Part shown: positions 21,501 to 28,916 of the stretch, in pieces
How positions within the stretch are numbered: the stretch's first letter is position 1
Layout of the letters: the number at the start of each line of letters is the position of its first letter
DNA from: Zobellia alginiliquefaciens
Lineage (GTDB): Bacteria > Bacteroidota > Bacteroidia > Flavobacteriales > Flavobacteriaceae
Length of the DNA: 64,000 bases
NCBI RefSeq assembly: GCF_029323795.1
Contig: NZ_CP119758.1
Coordinates: 1,922,001-1,986,000, forward strand
Direction of reading: 5' to 3'
Position numbers and translations under genes: made by a program
Notes under the pieces: model-generated
The model's database searches: none
What the model saw: the letters and a program-made list of their open reading frames with translations, nothing else
Told to the model about the DNA's origin: nothing

Positions 21501-24500
21501 TCGGCTTTTGTGGTTCACCCTGTATTATCAGCTAAAGCAGAACTTACCAAAGTTTTAGATTGTACAGGATCATCAGATGCGATAATAAACATTGAAGTTT
21601 TAGATGGTTCAGGAAACTACGAGTATTCAATTACCAATACCGCAGGAGTTCCTGCGGTTGCTCAGACTGCTATTCCTGGCAATCCATTCAATTACCAAGC
21701 ATCTGCTGCTGGAGACTATACGGTCACTATTTATGATGCTAATACTCCTAATAATACAAGTTGTAATCGGGAATTTATAGTAACGGTACCCACTAGAATA
21801 GAACCTATTGTTAATACTATTGTATCTACAGATGTAACTTGTATTGGCGATTCCGATGGAACCATTTCAATATCAGCCATGGATAACGGTATAGGACCGT
21901 TTACTTTTGAGATTACTTCTTTGGATGGTGCAGCAGTAAGTATCAACCCAACTAGTTCAACAAATACAACGGCGACGTTCACAGGTCTTGCTCCTACAAC
22001 AACCGCAGCAGGATATATCGTAACCCTAAGAGGTAATAGCACCACGAATAACTGTACAACGGATAGTGCTTCCATACTAATTGCGGAACCAGCCACAATT
22101 GCCGTAACCATGGATGCAGTGGTGGAATTTGGTTGTACCACGGCCAATAATCAGAATGATGCAAGCATTTCCGTGGCAAGTGTCACAGGAGGTTCAAACA
22201 ACTTCGTGCGTTATGAATTTATTAAAAACGACAATCCTAATACCGTTCCTGTAGAAGCTGACGTCGTGGTTCAAAATGGTTCTAATGATACTTATATTGA
22301 AACCGATCTATTAGGTGGAGCATATACAATAAATGTGTATGACGATAAGGGTTGTGTGGGCACGGCCAACGCAACAATTGCCCCTTTTGTTGAAATCAGT
22401 AATCCTACCGTTACCATTGATACAGATGTAAGCTGTAACCCTGGCAATGATGCTGTAGTTTCAATAGCGGTTGATTTAACTCCGCCTTCAGGAACACCAA
22501 CACTAGAGTATTCAGTTGTTGGAACCGATAATGCATATAGCAACTTAAATCAACCTACTAATTCATTTACAGGAATAGGCGTAGGAAACTATGAAGTAAC
22601 GGTTACAAACGCCGATACCGGATGTTTTGTACAAACTACTTTTGAAATTGAAGATCCTAATACATTTGAAATCACAGCTGACACAGTTGATGTAGTTTGT
22701 AATGGAGACGATGGTTCTGTTAGCTTTACTATAAGCGATAGTACCAATCCATATACTGGCGGTTTCACATGGCAAATTTACAACTCACAAGGTACGATTG
22801 CCACAGGCGATGATACCATCATTATTGCAGCAACCGGAACCTCGGCCAATGTAGGTCCCACAACACCATTTAACATTGGCGCGGGCGAGTACCGCGTTGA
22901 GGTTACCCAAGACAGTAATCCTTCTTGTGTAGCTTCTGAATTATTTACCATTGCAGGTCCTAGCGATCCAATTAGCGCAAACAGGATATTTACCGATATC
23001 ACTTGCGTACCAGGTAACAACGGAACCATTACAATTACGGACGTTACCGGAGGATGGGGCGGTTATTCGTATCTCATTTTTGATACCGCCGGTCCAGCTA
23101 TTGACACTAATGACCCTGCTAGTTATATTTCAAACCAGAAAGAAGAAAACCTAACCGCGGCTACCTACCAAGTTTGGGTTATGGATTCTAGAGGATGTGC
23201 TGAGCAATTGGCAGATGTTGTTCTGGCTGATCCAACACCGATTACAGCAGATTTAAGAATCAATCAGCCTAACTGTACCAACTTTGAAGGTGAAATTGAA
23301 GTTATAAACGTACTTAACGGTCAAGGTAGCAATTATAGTTACCAGTTACAGTTCTTCAATACAGGTACTTCTGCTTTTGAAGATATGAGACCTATACAAA
23401 CCTCAGCCATATTTGGTGGTTTGGGCGCAGGTGAATATCAAGTAATTGTTAGCGACCAATGGGGTTGTGTAGGTACTACAAGTACAAGTATTGACTTTCA
23501 CGAACCTATTTCACCATTGGCTTCCGTAGTTAAAACAATTGATTGTTCTACTACGGATCCAGGCGGACAAATAACCATTTCACAAACGGGTGGTTCTGGA
23601 AGCTTTAGATATGATGTACAATATCCTTCATCCGCTCCTGCTACGGTAGATGATACTAACAACACAGGTGTTTTTACAAATCTTACACAAGTTGGAGACT
23701 ATGTATTTACAATCACTGATTTAGACCCTAACCATGGTTGTAGTACCACAATCACACAACGTTTAGAAACAGCTGTGATTCCTGTACTAAATGTAGATTC
23801 TTCTACCAACGTAACTTGTAATGGCTTAGATGATGGAACAATCTCAGTTAGTGTAACCGATAATGGAGTTGGTCCGTATACGTTCAGTATAATTACGGGT
23901 CCAGGTAGTTCGGCTACTTTCCCAATAGCTGCAACTTCCTCAGCATCAACATCTGCTTTCTTTGATGGACTTGAAGGTTCTATTGCAGGTATAACCTATA
24001 CCATAGAAGCAAGAGGTGCTAACAACTGTACGATTACAACAGATGTTACTATTACCGAATTAAATGTTATCACAGTAGATCCAATCACTATTCTTGAATA
24101 CGGTTGTACTGTTGGCAACAACGGAAATAATGCTAGTGTATCATTCAGCAATGCATCAGGTGGAACAGGAACTTTTGTTCGCTATGTATTCATTCGCGAT
24201 GGAAGTATTGTTCAAGATGGTTCAAACACCACTTATTTTGAAACTGATGGTTTAGGTGGTTCATACGAATTACGCGTTTATGATGATGCAGGATGTTCCG
24301 CACTTTCAGCTACTGATACCGTTTTACCTTTTGTAGAAATTAGTGATGCCACAGTTACTACGACTGAAGAAGCTGCTTGTTCTCCATTAAACAACGCTGA
24401 AATAGAAGTTGGTGTAACCGTTAGCCCTTCTAGTGCAACACCTAATTTAGAATATACGGTAACAGGAATAAATGTTACGTATAGTCAGACCATTGCTTCT

Positions 24501-27161
24501 AGCAATAATCCGGAAACTTTTACAGGATTAGAAGTAGGTAATTACAGTGTGAGTATTACCAACCTAGATACAGGTTGTGTTATTAATACGGTTCATGCTA
24601 TTGATGACCCAGATGTTATTGAAGTTATTGCTACTAAATTAACGGACGAACAATGTTTGAACGATGGTGTAGATGACGGAAGTTTTAGTGTTACTATTAA
24701 CAATTATACTGGGCCTTATAGCTATCAAGTATATGATATAAATGATAATCCTGTAGTTGGTGCCGGATTTAGTGGAACAGGTAATACAAGTTCTCCTTTA
24801 ACCATATCTAATTTAGCCGGAGGAACCTATTATGTACGAATTACAGAAACCAATGCACCTTTGTGTGATGATGATTCTAATGTAATCACCGTATTGGCTC
24901 CAAGTGCTCCAATAACAGCTACTATTAGGGAAGAAGCCAGTGTTTCTTGTACTAATGATCAAGGTGAGATATTGGTAGATCCAACAGGTGGTGAAGGTCC
25001 ATATACCATCCGTTTAGAAAACACAACTACATCGACCGTTTATACGGAAACTAATGTAGAGGCATTTATCTTCAGAAATCTGTCCGCTGGTGATTTCCAT
25101 GTAACAGTAACGGATGCATTTTCTTGTGTATTCTCGGATAACATCACATTGATCAGACCGGATGATATTGTAGCTAATATTATGGCAACTACTTTATCGT
25201 GTTTCAATGCAAACACGGCAAGCATATCAACAACTGTAGGTGCTAGAAATATTACACCAACGTACCAATATCAGTTGAATGTCTATGACGATATTTCCGG
25301 AAGTAACTTATTAACCACTTCTGTTGGTCAGAGTACAGGTGACTTCAATAATTTAGCGGCCGGTTTCTATAGTGTAACGGTAAGTGATGAAGTTGGATGT
25401 TCGGAAGAGACCGCTATTATTGAAATCGTAAATCCAACAGAAGTAGAGGCATCATTAATTAGAACTAGCCCGTTGACGTGTACAACAGGCGTAGAGTTTG
25501 AATTGAGTGCTACTGGTGGAAGTGGAGCATATGAATTCAGTGTTGATAATGTGAACTGGACAGCAATGACCGGAAACAGCGTTAATTTACCTCTAAGCGG
25601 TATGTTAAGCGCTGGTATCTATCGCTATTATGTTAGAGATGCTGTAAACTTATGTACAGCTGTTCAATCTAATTCTATTGAAGAAGACCCTATTGATCCA
25701 TTAATATTAACTGTAGATGAGACTGCCGCGGTAATTAATTGTAACGGCGATAGTACCGCTACTATTTATGCCACTGCAGATGGTGGTTTAGGAAACTATC
25801 AGTATTCGCTTTATACTGATCCTTCATTGAGTGTTGCTTCACGTATTGCAGGACCACAAAGCAATGGAATATTTAGTGCATTGCCAGCAGATACCTACTA
25901 CGTAGATGTAACAAGTCAAGATTGTAGAACTATAGCAGAAGAAGTTGTAATTTCTGAGCCTACCGCTTTAGAATATACGGATGAGGTTATTAACGTAACC
26001 TGTAATGGTGAAGAAGACGGTAGTATAACCGTTACTTTATCCGGTGGTTCAGGAGGTTATCAATATGCTATATCTCCAAACCTCAATCAGTTTGATGACG
26101 AAAATACATTTGAAGACCTTGCTCCTGGAGATTATAGAGTAATTGCACAAGATGAGAATGGGTGTTTCATAGAATTGGAATATACAATTGATGAACCAGC
26201 TGTGATTGAAGTTATAGGAACCTCAACACCGGAAATTTGTGTAGGTGAGGAAAATGGAACGATCGATCTTACCATTACAGGTGGAACAGGTGCTTATAGT
26301 TCCAGGTTACATACAGAAACTAATTTTGTTCAAGATAGAACATCCTTTACAGGTTTAGCGGAAGGTGTATATATCATATTTGTGCGTGATGCTCAAGGCT
26401 GTGAAGAAAATATAACCGTAACCGTAGAGCCCGGTGTAAATTTGAATGCTATTGTAGAACCTGTGTACGGGTGTAACGGTAACATTCCAAATAATTACGT
26501 CAATATAACTTTGGAAGATTCAAGTGTTTCAGAACAAGTTCTTTATGGAGTTGATACTACGGACCCAGCTGAGATGCAATTGAATCCATTCTTTAGAGAC
26601 CTCACCCCAGGTACGCATTATATAGCCATATCTCACGCAAATGGTTGTATTAGAACCTATGACATAGAGATTGCAGATTACCAACCATTAACTATAACCT
26701 TAGAACAAACGAACATCAACCAAATTACCGCAAACGTCAGTGGAGGTAGAGGTGAATACACGATAACCTTTGGTGATAAAAACAATGGTTCTGACAATAC
26801 ATTCTATATTAATCGGACTGATACTTATATAGTTACCGTAACCGATGAAAACGGTTGTGAAGCTGTGGCCAGTATATATATGGAATTTATAGATCTTGAT
26901 ATTCCAAACTTCTTTACCCCAAATGGAGATGGTGAAAATGATACTTGGAAACCTAAAAATGAAGAAGGGTTCCCAGAGATACTAACCATCATATTTGATC
27001 GTTATGGTAGAGAGGTGTACCGAATGGGTATTGGTGATCCAGGTTGGAATGGTCTTTACTTACAAAAAGAGCTTCCTTCAGGAGATTACTGGTACGTCAT
27101 TAAACTAAACGGAGAGAATGATGACAGAGAATTCGTTGGACACTTTACCCTATATCGCTAA
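12588..27161 (+). CDS. sprB: SprB-like giant gliding adhesin
   Basis: SprB is the mobile cell-surface adhesin of gliding Bacteroidetes, exported by the type IX system. This copy has 4857 residues, shorter than the roughly 6500-residue F. johnsoniae protein (from memory). A signal peptide (about 1-23) is followed by an N-terminal beta domain (about 25-395), a DUF11-like domain (about 397-545) and an acidic segment resembling calcium-binding loops (DENGNGQIDASDP, near 590). Dozens of SprB repeats then run from about 1060 to 4600, with the pattern C-x-G-x-x-D-G-x-I ... GG ... PY-x-Y/F-S-I-D-G ... AG-x-Y-x-V-x-V-x-D-x-x-G-C. A non-repeat globular domain interrupts them at residues 1279-1481. The last ~90 residues are the type B sorting domain (FFTPNGDGENDTW). 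The start abuts the sprD stop, and sprF follows after 31 nt. Confidence 0.95.
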   Translation: MIPKSLKKILAGALFLYASAGFSQEYNSFEVRYQNNIKGDLTFISNTIVNRDGGTTATEPEDPYNNLNTNGDYNPSSNRNAETGGYYNYNDRKNMRYIDVDSDTSTFSSSTATFTFPQADCNLIRYAGLYWSATYPRDDTSDPVGTPRDHEIDEIKFRVPGGAYVDITADEILYDGLTDTDLSANAPYACYADVTSLITPLANPEGDYTIANVPSAQGYGIAPNGTSRMTGGAAGGWTLVIVYENPNTSGKLITTFDGFARVTGTDNIDIPYNGFNTIPVGPVNANIGAATLEGDFRITGDRLRIRAASNGGYTTLSNGTNPSNNFFNSNITRNGAHANDRNPFSLNTLGFDSDIFNLNNPTNSVIPNNETAATFRFQTNGDQYYPFFNSFNIEIIEPDIILEKKVEDIAGNDITGQGVNLGQILDYVLTFQNTGNDDAVNYTIRDILPINVTLDEANLDMPTGTTYTYNPATREVDFFIPNRFVEVGDTPEQIRMRVQVAENCFDFIDACTDLIENLAYSTYEGEINNNRITDDPSVSDFDNCGFVTPGATNFLLDDLSDCNFTRTVQLCGLSAVLDAGDNFDDYVWVRDENGNGQIDASDPVLNDGDPDSDPSTLEVTEVGTYIVDKIVADPCKGFKEIMIVERYGTTQTNPLVDYFNDTNSDADPTNDIQGEIVECSIDGDLLPKFFLCGSADIQPIRLNILDAQSISWEKLDEGSCIAAPDDCANKNLTCTWNEVATGSDYDADTAGKYRLVINYTNGCFSRFYFDVFQNNLDILYNDRDIICNTDGNITITNLGSNYGYQLVDVANNTIVVPFSANNGPSFDIATNGAYRVDVTQLDSSGNPIPDACIFNTPDIGILDRDFQVNVTTTPSNCNAQGIIKIDVLNVEPNYTYVLRRSDGTLIDDETAQPDNTHSFNVNPGNYTIEASTQDGCFYTEDVTVDRTPDPTVLAVTTRDIGCSAGTIQLTGSGGLPNPDYSYAIWSKNGTNLYTDVASIPGDAYDTNPIFSFGWRDTDADDVDEYFAGEEGDYVFVIVDSNNCFAFSNEVTINDNGAMTLDSITETSPSCSGDSDGAITINTTGGVAPYEFSIDGGTTTQGTPNFVNLIAGTYEVFVTDSSGCTFSETVELTEPFPLSASAGVSRDATCHPNGAEVRVTNVTGGTAPYEYSFDGGATYGTSSTATLPPGDYTVIVTDGACEYPMNVTVEDVPEEPEVTLTPEVSYDCDGLATVTATPNISTYNYTYALDGVPNSPDPTSNVFVNVGPGTYTVSTNYSSQTPPTPSVLLSEDFGSGATIPSPNTIGYTYEDQTNDAPGDSNRNVNDFEYTVTSELEAPFGTWINPIDHTSGTRTGQGRYLVMNVGTPTPTQIIYSKQINDVIPNQDLSVTLYVMNLLRQGTSGLDPNLTVEIRETGTTNIVQSIRTGEIAKNTGSSDWVEFTATLNPGANTTLDFIIRSEVTGNGGNDFALDDIVVHQVPEVCEQTVETAVTVVAGNVFTANITGSTDASCNGLSDGSITFEVENFNAAGFEYSIDGGAFIASTTSPVTSASNLGTGSHTLVVRKADETTCSRTLTQTINAPDVLEAFASITTELSCTNGGATITASVTGGTAAYEYQLEDNLGAIIGTFDYATNGANTVFSGLAAGDYIVRVRDSNSCEDAIDATLTVVSPDPIVFDVTATECYSGANDASIQVDVTDGNGNYTFSINGNPWVSPTPSNATTYTFDGLSNGTYTINVQDGFGCVGTVRTVEIDEPITVSASAPPISACATFTTVTFVSTGGDGSFQYAIVPDGDTPTMPDYDASPERFIYAPGDYDVYLRDPSGGPNRCDAFTEITITQIQPISLTATPTDVTCFGDSNGSISITVDSGGNAPFMYSIDDGVTYVTESSFPNLTAGTYPVRVRDADNCETTPQNIIVNEPTQITAEAEITQNYTCLVNGEITIGSVTPTTGGSGDYQYSINGGAWTASSATGVHTFTDLTDDTYSIRVRDANATSCEITLADVIIAPLPTEPSLSTSVSYNCDGTGNITVLPNDASYTYSLDGAAAQPTNIFNDVAIGSHTIVVNYGSDCTVDTTVIVEDGYAFEASITAFENLDCNADSSGTITIDADNYGTGGFEYSLNGAAFVGPFTAAEQITGLAAQAHSIEVRDVDNAIAGLPGCTVVLNQTLIEPDAIIAAASVTEQFTCNNTGATITASATGGTPTYEYQLEDDLGTTITTYQTEATFTGVPAGDYIVRVRDTNSCSDPINTAITVTAPVVPTFDTIATACYSGTNDASIQVDVTAGNGGYSFSLDGGPFIAATPVTGTTHTFDNLANGTYTIDVRDAYGCTAAQQTITIDPQLVVSVAIVDISACNDGSITVNATGGNGTLVYAIVPANTDPSGLYSTTNFLTVTSAMATANPAGYDVYVLDNNGASPSCSFLQEDIILTPVATLTASGTATDPECFDGLGSIDATVGGGTGPFTYQLVDLTPADGIDYGTTNTNISTTTLTFSGIGVGDYEITVTDTNSCTVTSSTITINNATEITADIDPILPAACNDSDPNEYGFRFDNVTAPSGGTIEYSNDGGANWQLSNDLVGTVSGTEVFPSIRVTLPSGTICQRDFDRYIIPYPLDNLDISISAIVVDCFDLQVRVQGTAGVAPYEYAFSEDPANFDPATTTWEPGGTVNSSGATVPAGEGSHTWTGLTPGRTYVFYVRDDTGCVRQSLINVNDLINEPIEITTDITPTCFGSSTGEIEYTLNPSTPSSHMRWEFFEVGNPVALQTSGGDILYNNTITVTGLPEGEYYIDIVQSDGTTDACRGGSENSYLQELNALNATATATRDISCNLPGLITVDNITGGGGAPYTYDVTGPAGFTALTGINTNPVQIPVNSPAGDYTVTINDQYGCSFTMAAVTLDLSPNPTITSITQDNCSAPIDLTVVGNSAAGNIRYAIVPNGNPAPTTYIDNSGLFENVAAGSYDVYIIDGNGCINSQSAFVVHPVLSAKAELTKVLDCTGSSDAIINIEVLDGSGNYEYSITNTAGVPAVAQTAIPGNPFNYQASAAGDYTVTIYDANTPNNTSCNREFIVTVPTRIEPIVNTIVSTDVTCIGDSDGTISISAMDNGIGPFTFEITSLDGAAVSINPTSSTNTTATFTGLAPTTTAAGYIVTLRGNSTTNNCTTDSASILIAEPATIAVTMDAVVEFGCTTANNQNDASISVASVTGGSNNFVRYEFIKNDNPNTVPVEADVVVQNGSNDTYIETDLLGGAYTINVYDDKGCVGTANATIAPFVEISNPTVTIDTDVSCNPGNDAVVSIAVDLTPPSGTPTLEYSVVGTDNAYSNLNQPTNSFTGIGVGNYEVTVTNADTGCFVQTTFEIEDPNTFEITADTVDVVCNGDDGSVSFTISDSTNPYTGGFTWQIYNSQGTIATGDDTIIIAATGTSANVGPTTPFNIGAGEYRVEVTQDSNPSCVASELFTIAGPSDPISANRIFTDITCVPGNNGTITITDVTGGWGGYSYLIFDTAGPAIDTNDPASYISNQKEENLTAATYQVWVMDSRGCAEQLADVVLADPTPITADLRINQPNCTNFEGEIEVINVLNGQGSNYSYQLQFFNTGTSAFEDMRPIQTSAIFGGLGAGEYQVIVSDQWGCVGTTSTSIDFHEPISPLASVVKTIDCSTTDPGGQITISQTGGSGSFRYDVQYPSSAPATVDDTNNTGVFTNLTQVGDYVFTITDLDPNHGCSTTITQRLETAVIPVLNVDSSTNVTCNGLDDGTISVSVTDNGVGPYTFSIITGPGSSATFPIAATSSASTSAFFDGLEGSIAGITYTIEARGANNCTITTDVTITELNVITVDPITILEYGCTVGNNGNNASVSFSNASGGTGTFVRYVFIRDGSIVQDGSNTTYFETDGLGGSYELRVYDDAGCSALSATDTVLPFVEISDATVTTTEEAACSPLNNAEIEVGVTVSPSSATPNLEYTVTGINVTYSQTIASSNNPETFTGLEVGNYSVSITNLDTGCVINTVHAIDDPDVIEVIATKLTDEQCLNDGVDDGSFSVTINNYTGPYSYQVYDINDNPVVGAGFSGTGNTSSPLTISNLAGGTYYVRITETNAPLCDDDSNVITVLAPSAPITATIREEASVSCTNDQGEILVDPTGGEGPYTIRLENTTTSTVYTETNVEAFIFRNLSAGDFHVTVTDAFSCVFSDNITLIRPDDIVANIMATTLSCFNANTASISTTVGARNITPTYQYQLNVYDDISGSNLLTTSVGQSTGDFNNLAAGFYSVTVSDEVGCSEETAIIEIVNPTEVEASLIRTSPLTCTTGVEFELSATGGSGAYEFSVDNVNWTAMTGNSVNLPLSGMLSAGIYRYYVRDAVNLCTAVQSNSIEEDPIDPLILTVDETAAVINCNGDSTATIYATADGGLGNYQYSLYTDPSLSVASRIAGPQSNGIFSALPADTYYVDVTSQDCRTIAEEVVISEPTALEYTDEVINVTCNGEEDGSITVTLSGGSGGYQYAISPNLNQFDDENTFEDLAPGDYRVIAQDENGCFIELEYTIDEPAVIEVIGTSTPEICVGEENGTIDLTITGGTGAYSSRLHTETNFVQDRTSFTGLAEGVYIIFVRDAQGCEENITVTVEPGVNLNAIVEPVYGCNGNIPNNYVNITLEDSSVSEQVLYGVDTTDPAEMQLNPFFRDLTPGTHYIAISHANGCIRTYDIEIADYQPLTITLEQTNINQITANVSGGRGEYTITFGDKNNGSDNTFYINRTDTYIVTVTDENGCEAVASIYMEFIDLDIPNFFTPNGDGENDTWKPKNEEGFPEILTIIFDRYGREVYRMGIGDPGWNGLYLQKELPSGDYWYVIKLNGENDDREFVGHFTLYR
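16422..17030 (+). other. Globular insertion domain inside an SprB repeat (within sprB)
   Basis: Residues 1279-1481 of SprB lack the Cys/Gly repeat pattern and read as a beta-sandwich of the MAM/galactose-binding type, with LLSEDFGSG at the start and FALDDIVVHQV at the end. The flanks NYSS and CEQTVETAVTVV line up directly with the uninterrupted NYGSD-CTVDTTVIVED of a later repeat copy near 18782-18825, so the boundaries are visible by internal comparison. Confidence 0.75.
17093..20700 (+). repeat. Two-copy supra-repeat of about 1770 bp within sprB
   Basis: A block of several SprB modules starting at 17093 reappears in the same order from about 18863. Matching landmarks are CYSGANDASIQVDV (about 17635) with CYSGTNDASIQVDV (about 19390), and ATITASVTGGTAAYEYQLED (17389) with ATITASATGGTPTYEYQLED (19159). 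The offset is 1770 bp, or 590 residues. Similarity fades towards about 20.7 kb. Confidence 0.8.
21535..25450 (+). repeat. Second two-copy supra-repeat of about 1980 bp within sprB
   Basis: Modules from about 21535 repeat in order from about 23515. Examples are DVTCIGDSDGTISIS (21835) with NVTCNGLDDGTISVS (23812), and FGCTTANNQNDASISV (about 22130) with YGCTVGNNGNNASVSF (about 24100). The offset is about 1977-1982 bp, or 660 residues, and differs from the first supra-repeat. Confidence 0.8.
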
Positions 27162-27192
27162 ATAAAATACTTAACCTACAACCTACAGTACC

Positions 27193-28146
27193 ATGCGCAA
27201 ATTCATTTGGACCTTGCTGCTCTTATCGGGCATATTTACCGCGAGAGGTCAGGAGCTCAATTCGCCCCAACTGTCTCAATATTTGGCAGATAACCCTTTT
27301 GTTCTATCACCAGTATATGCCGGTATAGGAGACCATGTAAAAATTAGGCTTAACGGTCTTACCCAATGGGTAGGTATAAAAGATGCACCACAGACGCAGT
27401 CTTTGGCAGCAGATATGCGTTTAGGCGAAAAATCAGGTATAGGGCTATTCTTGTATAACGATAAAAACGGATATACTAAACAACAAGGTGCAAGGGTTTC
27501 TTTTGCGCATCACTTAACGCTAGATAGATACGATGATGAATTTCTTTCTTTCGGTCTATCTTACAACTTTAACCAGTTTAGAATAGATGTTGATAAGTTC
27601 GTGGATGCTAACCTTGACCCTGGTGTTATAAACAATCGCCAAACGAGCAATCATAACTTTGATGTAGGTGCATTATACAGATATGGTAAATTTTATATCA
27701 GTGCCAATGCTTCTAACCTTTTGGGCAAAGATCCAAGTAGCTTTACATTTAACGCGGATGAACCCAATGAATTAAGAAACTACTACGTCTATACAGGTTA
27801 CCGTTATAGAAAAAATAAAAATAGTGATCTAGAAATAGAACCATCGGTTCTCTTTAAACTTTTTGAAAGTGATGGCCGTTCTGAAACGGATTTAAACCTT
27901 AAATTTAGATGGTACAACTTTGAGGATTATTTCTATGCCGGTGTAAACTATAGATTCTTAAATGATCAAATTGGTGATCCCTTATATATTGCACCTTTTG
28001 CCGGTCTAAAGAAAAACAATTTCTATTTTGGATATTCATATCAAATCATACTTAACGAAATAATTACCTATAGTACAGGTACTCATGTGGTTACCATTGG
28101 TGTAGACTTGTTTCAAGGTCTTAGTAACTGTCGTTGTACCTACTAA
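27193..28146 (+). CDS. sprF: PorP/SprF-family outer-membrane protein
   Basis: This 317-residue protein has a signal peptide (about 1-19, ending TARGQ) and the PorP/SprF signature SQYLADNPFVLSPVYAG. Alternating beta strands with many aromatic residues follow to the C-terminus. In F. johnsoniae SprF is required for SprB to reach the cell surface and is thought to be its dedicated type IX partner. It lies 31 nt after sprB and closes the operon. It lacks the coiled coil and SPOR-like modules of the SprD paralogue encoded three genes earlier. Confidence 0.93.
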   Translation: MRKFIWTLLLLSGIFTARGQELNSPQLSQYLADNPFVLSPVYAGIGDHVKIRLNGLTQWVGIKDAPQTQSLAADMRLGEKSGIGLFLYNDKNGYTKQQGARVSFAHHLTLDRYDDEFLSFGLSYNFNQFRIDVDKFVDANLDPGVINNRQTSNHNFDVGALYRYGKFYISANASNLLGKDPSSFTFNADEPNELRNYYVYTGYRYRKNKNSDLEIEPSVLFKLFESDGRSETDLNLKFRWYNFEDYFYAGVNYRFLNDQIGDPLYIAPFAGLKKNNFYFGYSYQIILNEIITYSTGTHVVTIGVDLFQGLSNCRCTY

Positions 28147-28225
28147 AAACCTAAACTCCTTAGAAGAGCAACATAACCTTAAAAATTACCTATTGGCTTT
28201 TTATCTTTATTCCGCCGCTTTCAAT

Positions 28226-28233
28226 TAAATTTG
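28226..28233 (+). promoter_or_regulatory. Probable folB -7 promoter element
   Basis: TAAATTTG is a perfect TAnnTTTG match ending 10 nt before the TTG start codon. No clear -33 TTG is seen. If used, the transcript would be leaderless or nearly so. Confidence 0.4.
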
Positions 28234-28243
28234 CAAAAATATA

Positions 28244-28612
28244 TTGATTTTGGATAAGGTTAAAGTTAGTAATATAAGGGTTTATGCACACCACGGATGC
28301 TTAGCGGAAGAAACTGCAATAGGGAGTGAATATTTGGTAAACGTGTCTGTCGATGCTGATTTAACCAAAGCATCAATTTCCGATAAATTATCTGATACAG
28401 TTGATTATGTTCATATAAACCATATTGTAAAGGAGGAAATGAAGATACCTTCTAAACTTTTGGAACATATAGGCAAACGCATTATTGACCGTATTTTCTT
28501 AGAAATACCAATTGTAAGAAAAGCAGAAATTGAAGTTTCCAAAATAAATCCGCCAATTGGGGGTGATGTAGAAAAGGTTACTATTGTTTTAAGGGAAAAA
28601 CGAAAAAAGTAA
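28244..28612 (+). CDS. folB: Dihydroneopterin aldolase
   Basis: FolB converts 7,8-dihydroneopterin to 6-hydroxymethyl-dihydropterin and glycolaldehyde in folate synthesis. At 122 residues it has the usual family length, with YAHHGCLAEE near the N-terminus and the conserved lysine region KINPPIGG near the C-terminus. The start is a TTG at 28244. A second in-frame TTG lies at 28250, and there is no suitable ATG. It is separated from sprF by 97 bp and probably has its own promoter. Confidence 0.92.
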   Translation: MILDKVKVSNIRVYAHHGCLAEETAIGSEYLVNVSVDADLTKASISDKLSDTVDYVHINHIVKEEMKIPSKLLEHIGKRIIDRIFLEIPIVRKAEIEVSKINPPIGGDVEKVTIVLREKRKK

Positions 28613-28739
28613 TTTTGTAGAAATCTTTAATTACCCTCTAAACAACTGCAAATCTTTACACTTACAAATTTTCTTACGAGCTATATTGGGCCAGTGTAAA
28701 AAAAAAGTAAAGTAAAAATAGCATTTCAATCAAAAAAAC

Positions 28740-28747
28740 TATCTTTG
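28740..28747 (+). promoter_or_regulatory. tRNA-Cys -7 promoter element
   Basis: TATCTTTG is a perfect TAnnTTTG match 11 nt before the mature tRNA 5' end. No TTG is evident near -33. Confidence 0.5.
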
Positions 28748-28758
28748 CACCTGCAAAT

Positions 28759-28829
28759 GGCATCGTGGCCGAGTGGCTAGGCAGAGCTCTGCAAAAGCTT
28801 GTACAGCAGTTCGAATCTGCTCGATGCCT
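28759..28829 (+). tRNA. tRNA-Cys (anticodon GCA)
   Basis: The cloverleaf folds by hand. The acceptor stem pairs GGCATCG with CGATGCC and the D arm is GCC/GGC. The anticodon stem GAGCT/AGCTT carries the loop CTGCAAA with anticodon GCA, and the T arm AGCAG/CTGCT has loop TTCGAAT. Position 73 is T, the usual discriminator for tRNA-Cys. CCA is not encoded. The gene is 71 nt and stands alone with its own promoter and terminator. Confidence 0.96.
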
Positions 28830-28833
28830 CAAC

Positions 28834-28865
28834 AAAAAACCTTCGTGATATACGAAGGTTTTTTT
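28834..28865 (+). terminator. Intrinsic terminator of tRNA-Cys
   Basis: The stem CCTTCGT (28840-28846) with ACGAAGG (28852-28858) is preceded by an A-run and followed by a T-run. It begins 5 nt after the tRNA. Confidence 0.88.
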
Positions 28866-28889
28866 GTTTTACGCGATAATCTAAAATAA

Positions 28890-28908
28890 ATGCTACGAGG
28901 CTTGCCCC
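28890..28908 (-). repeat. Dispersed short repeat, reverse copy
   Basis: On the reverse strand this reads GGGGCAAGCCTCGTAGCAT, matching the two copies at 35302-35363. It lies between the tRNA-Cys terminator and the 3' end of the LysE-type gene. Confidence 0.5.
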
Positions 28909-28916
28909 AAATTAAT

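Noticed and set aside
15780-26420. Regularly spaced repeats in sprB considered as a CRISPR array
   Set aside because: The units are in-frame protein modules of about 70-90 codons with diverged sequence, not short identical repeats with unique spacers.
12588-27161. Many 60-138-residue reverse-strand frames inside sprB
   Set aside because: The sprB reading frame is continuous with clear domains. The antisense frames are by-products of its repetitive Gly/Thr/Asp codons.
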